Source of the DNA: Pseudomaricurvus sp965656525
GTDB taxonomy: Bacteria; Pseudomonadota; Gammaproteobacteria; Pseudomonadales; Cellvibrionaceae
Reading direction: 5' to 3'
Assembly (NCBI GenBank): GCA_965656525.1
Contig: CBFHKY010000004.1
Span: forward strand, 106,424 to 170,423
DNA length: 64,000 bases
Shown: positions 26,202 to 35,546 of the stretch, one piece after another
Layout of the letters: each line of letters begins with the position of its first letter
Numbering within the stretch: the stretch's first letter is position 1
Notes under the pieces: generated by a model
Database searches by the model: none
The model's input: only the letters and a program-made list of their open reading frames with translations
Told to the model about the DNA's origin: nothing
Translations under genes and position numbers: made by a program

Positions 26202-29200
26202 ATGACTCAGCAACCCCTACTGTTACCCCCTATCTCAGCCAAACCGGGTAATAAACAGCAATGGGGTAATTTGCCAGGCTGTGCTCAAGCCTTATCGCTG
26301 TTCACGGCAGCCAGCCAGCACCCGAGTCTCACAGTCGCCATCACCGTTGATACCGAAAGCGCTCGCCGATTGGAGCTAGAACTCAATTTCTTCAGTGGCG
26401 GGAAGATGCCGATACTGCACTTACCCGATTGGGAGACGCTACCTTATGATAGCTTCTCACCACATCAAGACATCATCTCTGAACGTCTGAGAACGTTGTA
26501 TCTATTGCCACAAACCACGCAAAGCATCTTGGTGGTTCCTATCAGTACGTTGATGCACCGATTACCGCCACTATCGTTTTTGCAAGGCAACTGTCTTTTG
26601 TTGGAGCCTGGGCAACGCTTCGATATCAATCATATGCGCCTGCATTTCGAAAATGCCGGCTACCAGTGTGTAGACACCGTTTACGAGCATGGCGAGTTTG
26701 CCATCCGCGGCGCATTAGTCGACATTTTTCCCATGGGGACTGACACACCCTTCCGTATCGATTTATTTGATGATGAAGTAGAAACGCTGCGTACCTTTGA
26801 CCCTGAAACGCAACGCACCATCACCCAAGTAGATCGTATTGAGTTATTACCTGCTAAAGAATATCCGCTGGATAAAAAAGGGATCGCCCGTTTTAGAGAC
26901 AACTGGCACCAGCGTTTTGACGTTGACCACAAAAGCTGCCCCATCTATCAAGATATAAGCTCAGGGATCAGTCCCGCTGGGATCGAATACTACCTGCCTT
27001 TGTTTTTCGACGCGTGCAGCACATTATTTGACTATTTACCCAGTGACAGCCTGACATTCCTTCAAGGGGAGACCTTTCACGCAGCCGAGCACTTTTGGCG
27101 TGATCTTACTTCACGCTACGAAAGCCATTGCGGAGATCTGCGAAAACCCATTCTTAAAACCAATGAGATGTTTTTAAGTGTCAGTGAAATCTTTGGCTAT
27201 CTAAATACTTACCCTAGAACAACACTTCATCATGCCGCCCTAGACGAGGCCGCAGGCAATACTAATTTCCCCGTTCAGCCACAACCAACCGTCACGATAA
27301 ATTCGAGGGCTGAACAACCCATGGCTGCTCTTGAGCGGTTTCTGATTCACACCAAACAACGCGTTCTTTTTTGTGCCGAATCAGCGGGACGCAGAGAACA
27401 GCTATTGGAAATGCTATCGCGTATCGGCGTAGAGCCAGAAACTGTTGCTGACTGGAGCGCTTTTCTGGTCAGCACATCGTCCATCACGATCACAGTATCA
27501 AGACTCGAACAAGGCTGCTCACTGAGAGATCCAGCCATTATCATTCTCACAGAATCCGAGATACTGGGTGAGCGGATCCAGCAGCGACGACGAAGACGGC
27601 AGCAGCAAGATCAAAGCGACTTAGTCGTTCGCAATCTAACCGAGCTGCGCACTGGTGCGCCAGTGGTCCATATTGAGCACGGTGTTGGACGTTATTGCGG
27701 CATGGAAACGTTGGAAATCGACGGCCAGGCCAACGAGTTTCTAACATTGGAATACGCGAACAACGCCAAACTGTATGTGCCCGTGGCCAGTCTGGATTTA
27801 ATCAGTCGCTATTCTGGTGCTGATGATCAGTTAGCTCCGTTACACAAGCTAGGCAGTGAACAGTGGTCAAAAGCACGACAAAAAGCGGCGGAACAAGTCC
27901 GCGATACCGCGGCCGAACTCTTAGATATCTACGCCCGTCGCGCGGCTCGCATAGGCTTTGAGTTCGAAGACCCCAAAGATGCTTACGAGCGTTTTTCGGC
28001 TGGTTTCCCATTTGAAGAAACGCCCGATCAGCAAAACGCTATCGAAGCCGTATATACGGATATGATATCCAAGCAGCCCATGGACAGGCTGGTCTGTGGC
28101 GACGTGGGCTTTGGCAAAACAGAAGTCGCTATGCGTGCAGCATTTATTGCGGCTCACAGTGGTAAACAAGTCGCCATGCTGGTTCCCACAACACTACTGG
28201 CACAACAACATTACGAAAACTTTCGCGATCGCTTTGCCGACTGGCCTATCAGCGTTGACGTCATTTCACGCTTTCGTTCAACCAAAGACAGCAGCAGTGT
28301 TCAGACTAAACTGGCCGAAGGAAAAATCGACATTGTTATTGGCACCCACAAACTGCTGCAAGCTGACTTAAACTACAAAGATCTCGGGTTGCTGATCATT
28401 GATGAAGAGCACCGTTTTGGTGTGCGCCAAAAAGAAAAGCTAAAATCGCTTCGTTCAGAAGTCGATATCTTAACGCTCACCGCAACGCCCATTCCAAGAA
28501 CACTCAACATGGCCATGTCTGGCATTCGTGACCTCTCCATTATCGCAACACCTCCGGCGAAACGATTGTCAGTCAAAACGTTTGTACGGCAAAGTGAAGA
28601 AGGCCTGATCAAAGAGGCGGTACTGCGGGAAATCTTGCGTGGTGGTCAAGTGTATTATCTTCACAATGAGGTCAAAACCATTGAAAAAACCGCCAATGAG
28701 CTGGCACAGCTGATTCCCGAAGCCCGCATCACCATTGGTCACGGCCAAATGCGCGAACGGCAGCTGGAACAGGTCATGAGCGACTTTTATCACAAGCGGT
28801 TTAATGTTTTGGTGTGCACTACCATCATCGAAACCGGTATCGATGTGCCTAACGCCAATACCATCATCATTGATCGTGCGGACAAGTTCGGGCTGGCTCA
28901 ACTGCACCAATTGCGTGGTCGTGTAGGTCGCTCACACCATCAAGCATACGCCTACCTAATGACGCCTCCGCCTAAAACAATGAGCGCCGACGCGATCAAA
29001 CGACTGGAAGCGATCTCACAAACCACGGACTTAGGGGCCGGATTTACATTAGCTACACACGACATGGAAATCCGAGGCGCTGGTGAACTGTTAGGCGATG
29101 AACAAAGCGGTCAAATGCACGCTGTGGGATTCACTTTATACATGGACATGCTGGACCGTGCCGTGAAAGCCATCAAGCAAGGTAAGACCCCCAATATCGA

Positions 29201-29654
29201 TGAGGCACTGGATACCGGAATCGATGTTAATTTACGCATCCCCGCCTTAATACCTGAAGACTACTTGCCGGATGTGCACACTCGCCTAATGATGTATAAA
29301 CGTATCTCTGGTGCCGAGAACAATGAACGCCTATACGAGCTACAAGTGGAAATGATTGACCGCTTTGGACTGCTACCTGATGCGACCAAGAATCTTTTTC
29401 GGATTGCCGAGTTGAAGCTGCAGGCCTATCAACTCGGAATCAAAAAGCTAGAAGCTAGCGCAACCGGCGGCCGTATTGAATTTGGCTCTGTCACGGAAGT
29501 TAACCCATTAACAATCGTCAAGATGGTACAGGGGCAACCACAAAAGTATCGCCTTGATGGTGCCAATCTATTTAAATTTACCATTGACATGGACAGTAGT
29601 GAAAGCCGCCTGCAGAGAGTCAATGACTTACTGCAGCAGCTCAGTGCTGCTTAG
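26202..29654 (+). CDS. mfd: Transcription-repair coupling factor
   Basis: A 1150-residue ATP-dependent translocase that removes RNA polymerase stalled at DNA lesions and recruits UvrA. Domains in order: the UvrB-homology region (about 1-350, with LPDWETLPYDSFSPH); the RNA polymerase interaction domain (about 480-550, HIEHGVGRYCGMETL and FLTLEYANNAKLYVPV); and the helicase core with Walker A GDVGFGKTEVAMRAAF, DEEH box (IIDEEHRFG), TLTATPIPRTLNMAMSG, TTIIETGIDVPNANTIII and QLRGRVGRS. A C-terminal autoinhibitory D7 domain closes it. Length matches the family. csiV follows 12 bases downstream. Confidence 0.98.
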   Translation: MTQQPLLLPPISAKPGNKQQWGNLPGCAQALSLFTAASQHPSLTVAITVDTESARRLELELNFFSGGKMPILHLPDWETLPYDSFSPHQDIISERLRTLYLLPQTTQSILVVPISTLMHRLPPLSFLQGNCLLLEPGQRFDINHMRLHFENAGYQCVDTVYEHGEFAIRGALVDIFPMGTDTPFRIDLFDDEVETLRTFDPETQRTITQVDRIELLPAKEYPLDKKGIARFRDNWHQRFDVDHKSCPIYQDISSGISPAGIEYYLPLFFDACSTLFDYLPSDSLTFLQGETFHAAEHFWRDLTSRYESHCGDLRKPILKTNEMFLSVSEIFGYLNTYPRTTLHHAALDEAAGNTNFPVQPQPTVTINSRAEQPMAALERFLIHTKQRVLFCAESAGRREQLLEMLSRIGVEPETVADWSAFLVSTSSITITVSRLEQGCSLRDPAIIILTESEILGERIQQRRRRRQQQDQSDLVVRNLTELRTGAPVVHIEHGVGRYCGMETLEIDGQANEFLTLEYANNAKLYVPVASLDLISRYSGADDQLAPLHKLGSEQWSKARQKAAEQVRDTAAELLDIYARRAARIGFEFEDPKDAYERFSAGFPFEETPDQQNAIEAVYTDMISKQPMDRLVCGDVGFGKTEVAMRAAFIAAHSGKQVAMLVPTTLLAQQHYENFRDRFADWPISVDVISRFRSTKDSSSVQTKLAEGKIDIVIGTHKLLQADLNYKDLGLLIIDEEHRFGVRQKEKLKSLRSEVDILTLTATPIPRTLNMAMSGIRDLSIIATPPAKRLSVKTFVRQSEEGLIKEAVLREILRGGQVYYLHNEVKTIEKTANELAQLIPEARITIGHGQMRERQLEQVMSDFYHKRFNVLVCTTIIETGIDVPNANTIIIDRADKFGLAQLHQLRGRVGRSHHQAYAYLMTPPPKTMSADAIKRLEAISQTTDLGAGFTLATHDMEIRGAGELLGDEQSGQMHAVGFTLYMDMLDRAVKAIKQGKTPNIDEALDTGIDVNLRIPALIPEDYLPDVHTRLMMYKRISGAENNERLYELQVEMIDRFGLLPDATKNLFRIAELKLQAYQLGIKKLEASATGGRIEFGSVTEVNPLTIVKMVQGQPQKYRLDGANLFKFTIDMDSSESRLQRVNDLLQQLSAA

Positions 29655-29666
29655 GAGAATAAAGCT

Positions 29667-30629
29667 TTGAATAAACCGTATTGGCACGCCACCCTATGCC
29701 AATGTTTGCGCCCATGGATTCCTTTGGTGTTAGCAAGCTGCCTACCCTCTATGGTGTGGGCACAAGCTCAATCAACAGATACACAGAGCCCACCTTGGTA
29801 CCAAATTGAGGTGATTTTTTTCACCTACGATCAAACCAACACAGATGAAATTTGGCGCTCCGACATTGCTTTGGCTTACCCGCCCAACTGGGTGCAATTA
29901 AAAGACCCCGACGCGGTGATCACCCAAGCGTCTGAATCGGCTATCGAAAACCCCGATACCGCCACAACAGAATCCCCCTTGAGTGGAATCGCTGAAATCA
30001 GTGACAACAGCTTTCCTGAACCCTCTGCGCCTATTATTGACCTTGCAAGAGAACCGTTTTATTACCTTCCTTCTGAAGAGCAACAGCTCAATAAAGCGGT
30101 GCAAAATTTTAGATGGGCAAAGAACCTCAATGTTTTGTTTCATCAGGCATGGCGACAGCCGGTTTTAGACAAAGAAGATGCTCCTTCCATTATTGTGTCA
30201 GCTGGTGGCCTTTATGGTCAGCATCATGAATTGGAAGGCAGTTTTTCCATTCACGTGTCCCGCTACCTGCATCTGACCACGAATTTATGGCTCACTAAGT
30301 TCGTCAACAACTATGGTCAGGATCAAGGTATTTGGCCAGAGCTTCCCATACGGCCAGACTTGCGCGACTACAATTTGCCAGCGTGGTCAGGGGATACAGA
30401 AACCTCGTTGTGGGAACAATTTACGCCAATTAACGACGATTACGATCGCATACTGGAAACGCCTTTCTTGCCCGAAAGAATCATCAAGTTCAAACAGAAA
30501 AGACGCATGAGAAGCCGAGAGATCCACTATATAGATCACCCTCTCATGGGAATGGTTATCTTGATAGAACCTTACGATGTCCCGCCACCAAAGACCACAG
30601 ATGCGGTGGGCACGAAAAGCACCCCGTAA
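29667..30629 (+). CDS. csiV: CsiV-family envelope protein
   Basis: A 320-residue exported protein. The family is named for Vibrio CsiV, a periplasmic peptidoglycan-binding protein required for LpoA/PBP1A activity. Residues 1-32 form a signal peptide ending in VWAQAQ. Then comes the family hallmark WYQIEVIFFTYDQ, and later LNVLFHQAWRQPV, GLYGQHHELEGSFSIHVSRYLHL and REIHYIDHPLMGMVILIEPY. The start is TTG with AGGAG nine bases upstream. It is 12 bases behind mfd, so the two are co-transcribed, as in Pseudomonas. Its role as a PBP1A partner here is inferred from the family. Confidence 0.85.
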   Translation: MNKPYWHATLCQCLRPWIPLVLASCLPSMVWAQAQSTDTQSPPWYQIEVIFFTYDQTNTDEIWRSDIALAYPPNWVQLKDPDAVITQASESAIENPDTATTESPLSGIAEISDNSFPEPSAPIIDLAREPFYYLPSEEQQLNKAVQNFRWAKNLNVLFHQAWRQPVLDKEDAPSIIVSAGGLYGQHHELEGSFSIHVSRYLHLTTNLWLTKFVNNYGQDQGIWPELPIRPDLRDYNLPAWSGDTETSLWEQFTPINDDYDRILETPFLPERIIKFKQKRRMRSREIHYIDHPLMGMVILIEPYDVPPPKTTDAVGTKSTP

Positions 30630-30642
30630 GATACAACCAGCG

Positions 30643-30670
30643 TGCCGTCAGCTCAGACGCAGTGACGGCA
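30643..30670. terminator. Stem-loop between convergent csiV and cold-shock genes
   Basis: An 8-bp perfect stem TGCCGTCA/TGACGGCA with a 12-base loop lies 14 bases after the csiV stop and 40 bases past the cold-shock gene end. There is no U-tract, so it is only a possible terminator. Confidence 0.4.
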
Positions 30671-30709
30671 AGCAGTGTTTAGATGTAGAGACAGAAGCTT
30701 CTAGCTTGG

Positions 30710-30925
30710 TCAGGCAACAGTGGCAACGTTTTCTGCCTGCAGCCCTTTATCACCCTCTAACAAATCAAATTCTACTGGTTGGCCTTCGGCTAACGAGCGA
30801 TAGCCTTCACCTTGAATATTGCGGTAGTGGACGAAAATGTCATCACTGCCTTCACCTCGGGTGATAAAACCATAACCACGGGCATTATTGAACCATTTGA
30901 CGGTGCCAACCTCACGAGTTGCCAT
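30710..30925 (-). CDS. Cold-shock domain protein (CspD-like)
   Basis: A 71-residue single-stranded nucleic acid-binding protein. RNP1 is KWFNNARGYGFI and RNP2 is DIFVHY. The segment HYRNIQGEGYRSL resembles CspD/CapB-type proteins rather than classical CspA (which has H-x-S-A-I). The ATG at 30925 has GAGGT eight bases upstream; a 21-residue upstream extension in the open frame is AT-rich leader, not protein. The long AT-rich leader (to about 31165) is in keeping with post-transcriptional control of cold-shock genes, which is inference. Confidence 0.9.
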   Translation of the reverse strand: MATREVGTVKWFNNARGYGFITRGEGSDDIFVHYRNIQGEGYRSLAEGQPVEFDLLEGDKGLQAENVATVA

Positions 30926-31069
30926 GCTGAGTACCTCTTCATTTTTTAAGTTATTTTTATTGGTTATTTTTATTAATTTTAAGTACAAGTTTTGCTGTTA
31001 GGGCAAAAACGCAAATTGGAATGTCACGCTGCTACAGATTCAAGCCGTAGCCAGTGATAACACTCTTCT

Positions 31070-31083
31070 TATCAACGTTGATA
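31070..31083. promoter_or_regulatory. Perfect 14-bp palindrome upstream of the cold-shock gene
   Basis: TATCAACGTTGATA is a perfect palindrome about 145 bases upstream of the cold-shock start and beyond the thioinosine phosphorylase stop. It may be an operator; no regulator is identified. Confidence 0.3.
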
Positions 31084-31165
31084 TTTCTCTACCCCTAAGT
31101 TGAGTATTTTTAAGGCATATCCACCTTTGTGTCCAGTAAAAAGTGCTTTTTTGACCCAGTGAACA

Positions 31166-31909
31166 CTAACCTGAAAAATCCTTTACTGCCTGCATAAGTA
31201 TGCCAACGACATTAGGAATACCCGCTGACATCACAGAGTGAATCTGCTCCAAGGTAATCGGCTCATCCACCATCCCCGCCCCCCAGTTGACCACTAGGCA
31301 CAGACTCGCGTACTCGATGCCTAGCTCACGCGCCAATGCAGCCTCAGGCATTCCCGTCATACCGACCAAGTCACAGCCATCTCTCTGTAAACGACGCACT
31401 TCGGCGGCACTTTCTAAACGAGGCCCTTGGGTGCAACCATAAACACCGCCGTCCACCAGCGAGATAGACATCGCTTTGGCAGCAACAGCAACTGATGCTC
31501 TAAGGCCCTTCGAATAGGGCGAAGTAAAATCAATGTGATCCAGCGGGCCGTGTACACCATCGCAATAGCTCGATTCACGCCCCCATGTGTAATCAATCAC
31601 CTGATCAGGAACCGCCAGTACGCCGGGGCCTAGATGTCCGCGCAGCCCTCCTACGGCGTTTACGGCTAACACATGAGTCACGCCTAAAGCCTTAAGTGCG
31701 GCCATATTAGCCAAGTAGTTGATTTTGTGAGGAGCAATGGAATGCTTATGTCCGTGGCGAGGCAAAAAGATAAAGCTAGAATCTTGGTGCTTCCCCTCTT
31801 TAGGCGTTGCCGATGGAGCACCATACGCTGTAGCCGGTGCCTTTAGGTCGCGCCAATGAATACCCGCAATATCATTCAAGCCCGTACCGCCAATAATCGC
31901 CACCCTCAT
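31166..31909 (-). CDS. S-methyl-5'-thioinosine phosphorylase
   Basis: A 247-residue purine nucleoside phosphorylase-fold enzyme of methylthioadenosine salvage. It matches the Pseudomonas type that cleaves methylthioinosine to hypoxanthine and methylthioribose-1-phosphate. Visible are the phosphate site IIGGTGLNDI, ARHGHxH-type LPRHGHKHSIAPHKINYLANMAALK, VNAVGGLRGH, and the substrate region TQGPRLESAAEVRRLQRDGCDLVGMTGMPEAALARELGI. These fit MTIP rather than MTA phosphorylase (MtnP), which is longer. Its ATGA overlaps the stop of the MscS gene by four bases, implying coupled translation. Confidence 0.88.
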   Translation of the reverse strand: MRVAIIGGTGLNDIAGIHWRDLKAPATAYGAPSATPKEGKHQDSSFIFLPRHGHKHSIAPHKINYLANMAALKALGVTHVLAVNAVGGLRGHLGPGVLAVPDQVIDYTWGRESSYCDGVHGPLDHIDFTSPYSKGLRASVAVAAKAMSISLVDGGVYGCTQGPRLESAAEVRRLQRDGCDLVGMTGMPEAALARELGIEYASLCLVVNWGAGMVDEPITLEQIHSVMSAGIPNVVGILMQAVKDFSG

Positions 31910-33024
31910 TGAACAGCCTCCTGTGACGTGGAAGCCGCTAGTGAACGAACATCCAAGCCATCAGGAATATGCAGAGTAGACGTTGGGAAAGCACACTCCG
32001 CACCGGCACTTTCAATAATATCCAAAACAGCCAGGAGCACCTCTTCTTTAATTTCGTGATAACGCACCCAGTTGGTGGTTTTGGTGAACGTGTAGATAAA
32101 AAAGTCTAATGAACTGGAAGCAAATTTATTGAAGTTCACCATCATAGTTTGTTCAGTATCGATCTCAGGGTGCTGGGACAAATAGTCACGTGTTTTACTG
32201 ATAATCTCAGGCAAACGACTAGCATCACTGTAACGCACCCCTAAAGTTTCATAGATGCGTCGATTCGTCATGCGGGAAGGGTTTTCCAGTGAAATGTGCG
32301 CAAATGTAGAGTTGGGTATATACAGAGGACGTTTATCAAAGGTTCGAATGCGAGTAAGACGCCAGCCAATATCTTCCACTACACCTTCTATTTCTTGATC
32401 TGGTGAGCGAATCCAATCGCCGACACTGAAAGGTCGATCCAGATAAATCATTAACCCTCCAAAAAAGTTGGCCAACAAATCTTTCGCTGCAAAACCCACG
32501 GCAATGCCGCCAATACCCCCAAACGCCAATACCCCGGAAATGCTGTACCCCATTGACTGCAACACCACCAAAACAGACGTAATGATGACCGCCATACGCA
32601 ACAACTTACCAATCGCGCTAACGGTAGTTTCATCCATTGGCTGCTCATTGTAATCAGGGCTCATCAAGTTAAGTTCAGCATTTTTGATGAGCAACACCAA
32701 AAACCAAGTCATCAGCACGATCACCCCAACTTTACGGGCAGGCAGGATCAACGATAAAAGGGAGTCTTCGATGACCGGAGTCACAAACTCTGCCGTGATC
32801 GACATGCCCATCAGCCAAACAAACCAGTACAAAGGCTGTCTGACCGATTTTATAATCGCATCATCCCATAGATTTTTTGTCGTCTCAGCCTTCGCTGTCA
32901 GACGTTTTAGCACCACTCTGACTACCAGCGCCACTACCAGTGTCGCAAGCACCATTGCAAACACCTGAACAATCCAATAATTACCCCTTCCAGCCCAATC
33001 GGCCAAAGACTGAAGAACACTCAT
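31906..33024 (-). CDS. MscS-family mechanosensitive ion channel
   Basis: A 372-residue inner-membrane channel that opens under membrane tension to release solutes during hypo-osmotic shock. Four or so N-terminal helices precede the MscS pore helix and linker (FGGIGGIAVGFAAKDLLANFFGGLMIYLDRPFSVGDWI, residues about 165-202, glycine/alanine-rich). The beta domain and C-terminal cytoplasmic cage follow. It is larger than canonical MscS (286 aa), resembling YnaI/YbdG-type channels. The last four bases are shared with the start of the thioinosine phosphorylase gene; nagZ is 89 bases upstream. Confidence 0.88.
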   Translation of the reverse strand: MSVLQSLADWAGRGNYWIVQVFAMVLATLVVALVVRVVLKRLTAKAETTKNLWDDAIIKSVRQPLYWFVWLMGMSITAEFVTPVIEDSLLSLILPARKVGVIVLMTWFLVLLIKNAELNLMSPDYNEQPMDETTVSAIGKLLRMAVIITSVLVVLQSMGYSISGVLAFGGIGGIAVGFAAKDLLANFFGGLMIYLDRPFSVGDWIRSPDQEIEGVVEDIGWRLTRIRTFDKRPLYIPNSTFAHISLENPSRMTNRRIYETLGVRYSDASRLPEIISKTRDYLSQHPEIDTEQTMMVNFNKFASSSLDFFIYTFTKTTNWVRYHEIKEEVLLAVLDIIESAGAECAFPTSTLHIPDGLDVRSLAASTSQEAVQ

Positions 33025-33113
33025 TACTCTATTTTCCTGTTAGTGTTAATACAAACTGTGTGAGAAACAAACACTCTCAAACAGCCTTGTTCAAGCTCAC
33101 CGGACAATAACAT

Positions 33114-34133
33114 TTAATCACGTCGTATCGCTTGTAGCTGTGCGACAGTTTCACGCCAGCGAGGCTGATCGCGCAGTGTCGAGTGTGAATAATACGGCTT
33201 AGCGCGCATGCTGCTACGCAGACCCACACCCGGCTTGTAAAACTCTTCTGGCAGGTCACGTAGGATTTCTTCTGCTCCGACAGGGTTATTGCAAGCCAAA
33301 ACCATGTCGCAACCAGCGTCTAAGGCACGCTTGGCGCGCTCCGTAAAGCCCCCTACGCCGGCTGCCCCCTTCATATTTAAATCATCGGAAAACACAACAC
33401 CAGAAAAGCCCAACTGGTCTCGTAAAATACCTTTCAGCCACGCAGAAGAAAAACCTACCGGGTTCTCGTCCACGGCGGGGAATACAATGTGTGCGGGCAT
33501 CATCGCATCCAGCTGTGTCGTTAATGTTGTGAATGGCAGCAAATCTCGCTTCACCACATCCTCAAAGAGTCGATTGTCTACCGGCAGCTCGAGGTGGCTG
33601 TCTTCATACACACTGCCATGACCGGGAAAATGCTTTCCCGTGACAGCCATACCAGCCTGATGGGCCCCTTTGATAAAAGCTTCAGCCAGAAGAATGACGC
33701 GGTTCACATCAGCCGAGAAGGATCGGTCACCAATCACACTACTGAAGGCGTCATCCACATCCAGTACCGGTGCAAAACTGAAATCAAAACCAACACTCAA
33801 CATCTCAGCGGCCAGCAACCAACCGGTATCCTCTGCCAGCAACAAAGTACTTTCATAATCACTCTGTAGCAGCTGATCAAACACTTGCATCGGGGGCAAT
33901 CGCGTAAAACCGTTCTTGCAGCGCTGAACGCGGCCTCCTTCCTGATCTACACACAACAGCAATTCAGAACGAACCGCACGCACCGAAGCCAACAAGTGTT
34001 GCAGCTGTTCAAAATCAACGATATTACGTGCAAAAAAAATCACACCTCCTACACATGGATGCAGCAATCGCTGCGCTTCTGCATCGGTGAGCACTGTTCC
34101 TTGTATATCCAGTATTAACGGACCTAACGCCAT
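33114..34133 (-). CDS. nagZ: Beta-N-acetylhexosaminidase (GH3)
   Basis: A 339-residue cytoplasmic enzyme that removes GlcNAc from 1,6-anhydro-muropeptides in peptidoglycan recycling. The GH3 signatures are present: LLLCVDQEGGRVQRCKNGFT, GKHFPGHGSVYEDSHLELP (with the His acid/base loop specific to NagZ) and GVVFSDDLNMKGA with the Asp nucleophile. No signal peptide, as expected. It uses products of the lytic transglycosylases MltF, Slt and the third one in this window. Divergent from lexA. Pseudomonas has psrA between nagZ and lexA; here it is absent. Confidence 0.95.
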   Translation of the reverse strand: MALGPLILDIQGTVLTDAEAQRLLHPCVGGVIFFARNIVDFEQLQHLLASVRAVRSELLLCVDQEGGRVQRCKNGFTRLPPMQVFDQLLQSDYESTLLLAEDTGWLLAAEMLSVGFDFSFAPVLDVDDAFSSVIGDRSFSADVNRVILLAEAFIKGAHQAGMAVTGKHFPGHGSVYEDSHLELPVDNRLFEDVVKRDLLPFTTLTTQLDAMMPAHIVFPAVDENPVGFSSAWLKGILRDQLGFSGVVFSDDLNMKGAAGVGGFTERAKRALDAGCDMVLACNNPVGAEEILRDLPEEFYKPGVGLRSSMRAKPYYSHSTLRDQPRWRETVAQLQAIRRD

Positions 34134-34343
34134 AAGGTTATTGCCTCTTCTTTATTAACCGTTAACTGATGCGAGTTACCACTCGCCCCTATGTCACCGC
34201 ACTGGTGTGGCTTACTTGAGCAAGCAACACCCATTGAGACAGAAGCGCAAAGTTACAGACGCCGCATCATATCAATATTAAAAAGAAGGAGCACCACAAC
34301 AAAGCACCCACGGCTAATAACCCCAAAACTCATACAAAAGTAG

Positions 34344-34371
34344 TTGCAGCACGACCTTTACTGTATATAAT
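34344..34371 (+). promoter_or_regulatory. Likely lexA promoter
   Basis: TTGCAG (34344-34349), a 16-base spacer and a perfect TATAAT (34366-34371). The first SOS box overlaps the -10 element, as expected for LexA repression. Confidence 0.55.
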
Positions 34372-34376
34372 TACAT
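34361..34376 (+). promoter_or_regulatory. SOS box 1 (LexA operator, one-base departure)
   Basis: CTG-N10-CAT: the right half departs from the CTG-N10-CAG consensus by one base. The TATATAATTA core is typical of gammaproteobacterial LexA boxes. It overlaps the -10 element of lexA. Confidence 0.75.
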
Positions 34377-34379
34377 GTA

Positions 34380-34395
34380 CTGTATATAAAATCAG
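34380..34395 (+). promoter_or_regulatory. SOS box 2 (LexA operator, consensus)
   Basis: CTG-TATATAAAAT-CAG, a full CTG-N10-CAG match, 33 bases upstream of the lexA start. Its centre lies 19 bases from that of box 1, so two LexA dimers could bind on nearly the same face. Tandem boxes before lexA indicate autoregulation that also covers sulA. Confidence 0.88.
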
Positions 34396-34427
34396 CTAGA
34401 CCGAGATAGCACCAGAGGATTCGAAAG

Positions 34428-35030
34428 ATGATTAAACTCACAGCCCGCCAACAGGAAGTGCTGGATCTTATTAAGCGCAGCATCGATGAGACCGGCTACC
34501 CACCGACTAGAGCTGAAATTGCTAAAGAACTCGGTTTTCGCTCAGCAAATGCCGCCGAAGAGCACTTGAAGGCACTGGCAAAAAAAGGGGCCATTGAAAT
34601 GGTGGCGGGCGCTTCTCGCGGAATACGCCTTCCAGAAGCGATGACCGGTATTCCTATCGTCGGTCGCGTCGCTGCAGGGAGCCCTGTTCTGGCTACAGAG
34701 CATATTGAAGATTACTGCAGCCTACCCAGCACGTTCTTTACTCCATCAGCCGATTTCTTTTTGCGTGTTCATGGTGAGAGCATGAAAAACATCGGCATTA
34801 TGGATGGTGACTTACTCGCCGTTCATAAAAGCACGCAAGCAAGAAACGGTGACATCGTTGTGGCCCGTATTGACGATGAAGTCACCGTTAAACGCTTTGA
34901 AAAAGGCCTCGCGGCTCATGAGGTGTTGCTGTGGCCTGAAAATGAGGAATTTGAAGTGATCAATGTAGATTTACGAGAGTGCGACTTTGCGATCGAAGGC
35001 CACAGCGTGGGCGTACTACGACGCCACTAA
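34428..35030 (+). CDS. lexA: SOS repressor LexA
   Basis: A 200-residue repressor of DNA-damage genes. The N-terminal winged helix is present (ARQQEVLDLIKRSIDETGYPPTRAEIA), and the cleavage site is Ala83-Gly84 in RVAAGSP. The catalytic Ser118 (HGESMKNIGIMDGD) and Lys155 (VTVKRFE) form the self-cleavage dyad activated by RecA filaments. An AGAGGA ribosome site precedes the ATG. Two SOS boxes lie immediately upstream, and sulA follows 57 bases downstream without a visible promoter or box of its own. Confidence 0.98.
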   Translation: MIKLTARQQEVLDLIKRSIDETGYPPTRAEIAKELGFRSANAAEEHLKALAKKGAIEMVAGASRGIRLPEAMTGIPIVGRVAAGSPVLATEHIEDYCSLPSTFFTPSADFFLRVHGESMKNIGIMDGDLLAVHKSTQARNGDIVVARIDDEVTVKRFEKGLAAHEVLLWPENEEFEVINVDLRECDFAIEGHSVGVLRRH

Positions 35031-35087
35031 GACCACTAAAGGCGTGGCTCAAACGCCAAAACCAGCGATCAACAAGGAGTACACACT

Positions 35088-35546
35088 ATGAACACCGCCA
35101 TGACACCCCGTTCAGCACTGCTTGCCGCTAACAAAACACCTGCACGTTTTAAGCTGGACGCCCTAGCACATCATTCACACCAGCCTGACAGCTCAAGCGG
35201 TATTTGTGAACTGGTGTTAACCGAGCGCAGCCCGGATATGTCGCTATTGCTGCTGCCTATGCTGGGCTATATCAGCCGCTCTGCAAGTCGCTGGATTACT
35301 TGGATTGGCGAGGGCCTTCCGGATCGTGCAACACTGCAACAATATGGTGTAGACGTAAAAAAACTGCGAGTTTTAACGATCAAGCAAGCTGAAGATAATC
35401 GCTGGATTCTCTGGGAAGCGCTTCAGTCTGGCACCAGCCACACCGTTATTGCAGTTAATCAAGCGCTGACTGAGCATGAGTTGAGCATCCTTGAACAGGC
35501 CGCCCAATCCAGTGGAAGCCAAGCACTGCTAATAAAAAGTCGATAG
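35088..35546 (+). CDS. sulA: SOS cell-division inhibitor SulA-like protein
   Basis: A 152-residue protein with the RecA-like SulA core: GICELVLTER, LLLLPMLGYISRSASRWITWIGEGLP, LRVLTIKQAEDNRWILWEALQSGTSHTVIAV. SulA binds FtsZ and blocks division during the SOS response. The position behind lexA, inside the same LexA-controlled transcript, is the arrangement known in Pseudomonas. An AAGGAG ribosome site lies about 10 bases upstream of the ATG. The N-terminal 35 residues are poorly conserved, as is usual. Confidence 0.9.
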   Translation: MNTAMTPRSALLAANKTPARFKLDALAHHSHQPDSSSGICELVLTERSPDMSLLLLPMLGYISRSASRWITWIGEGLPDRATLQQYGVDVKKLRVLTIKQAEDNRWILWEALQSGTSHTVIAVNQALTEHELSILEQAAQSSGSQALLIKSR

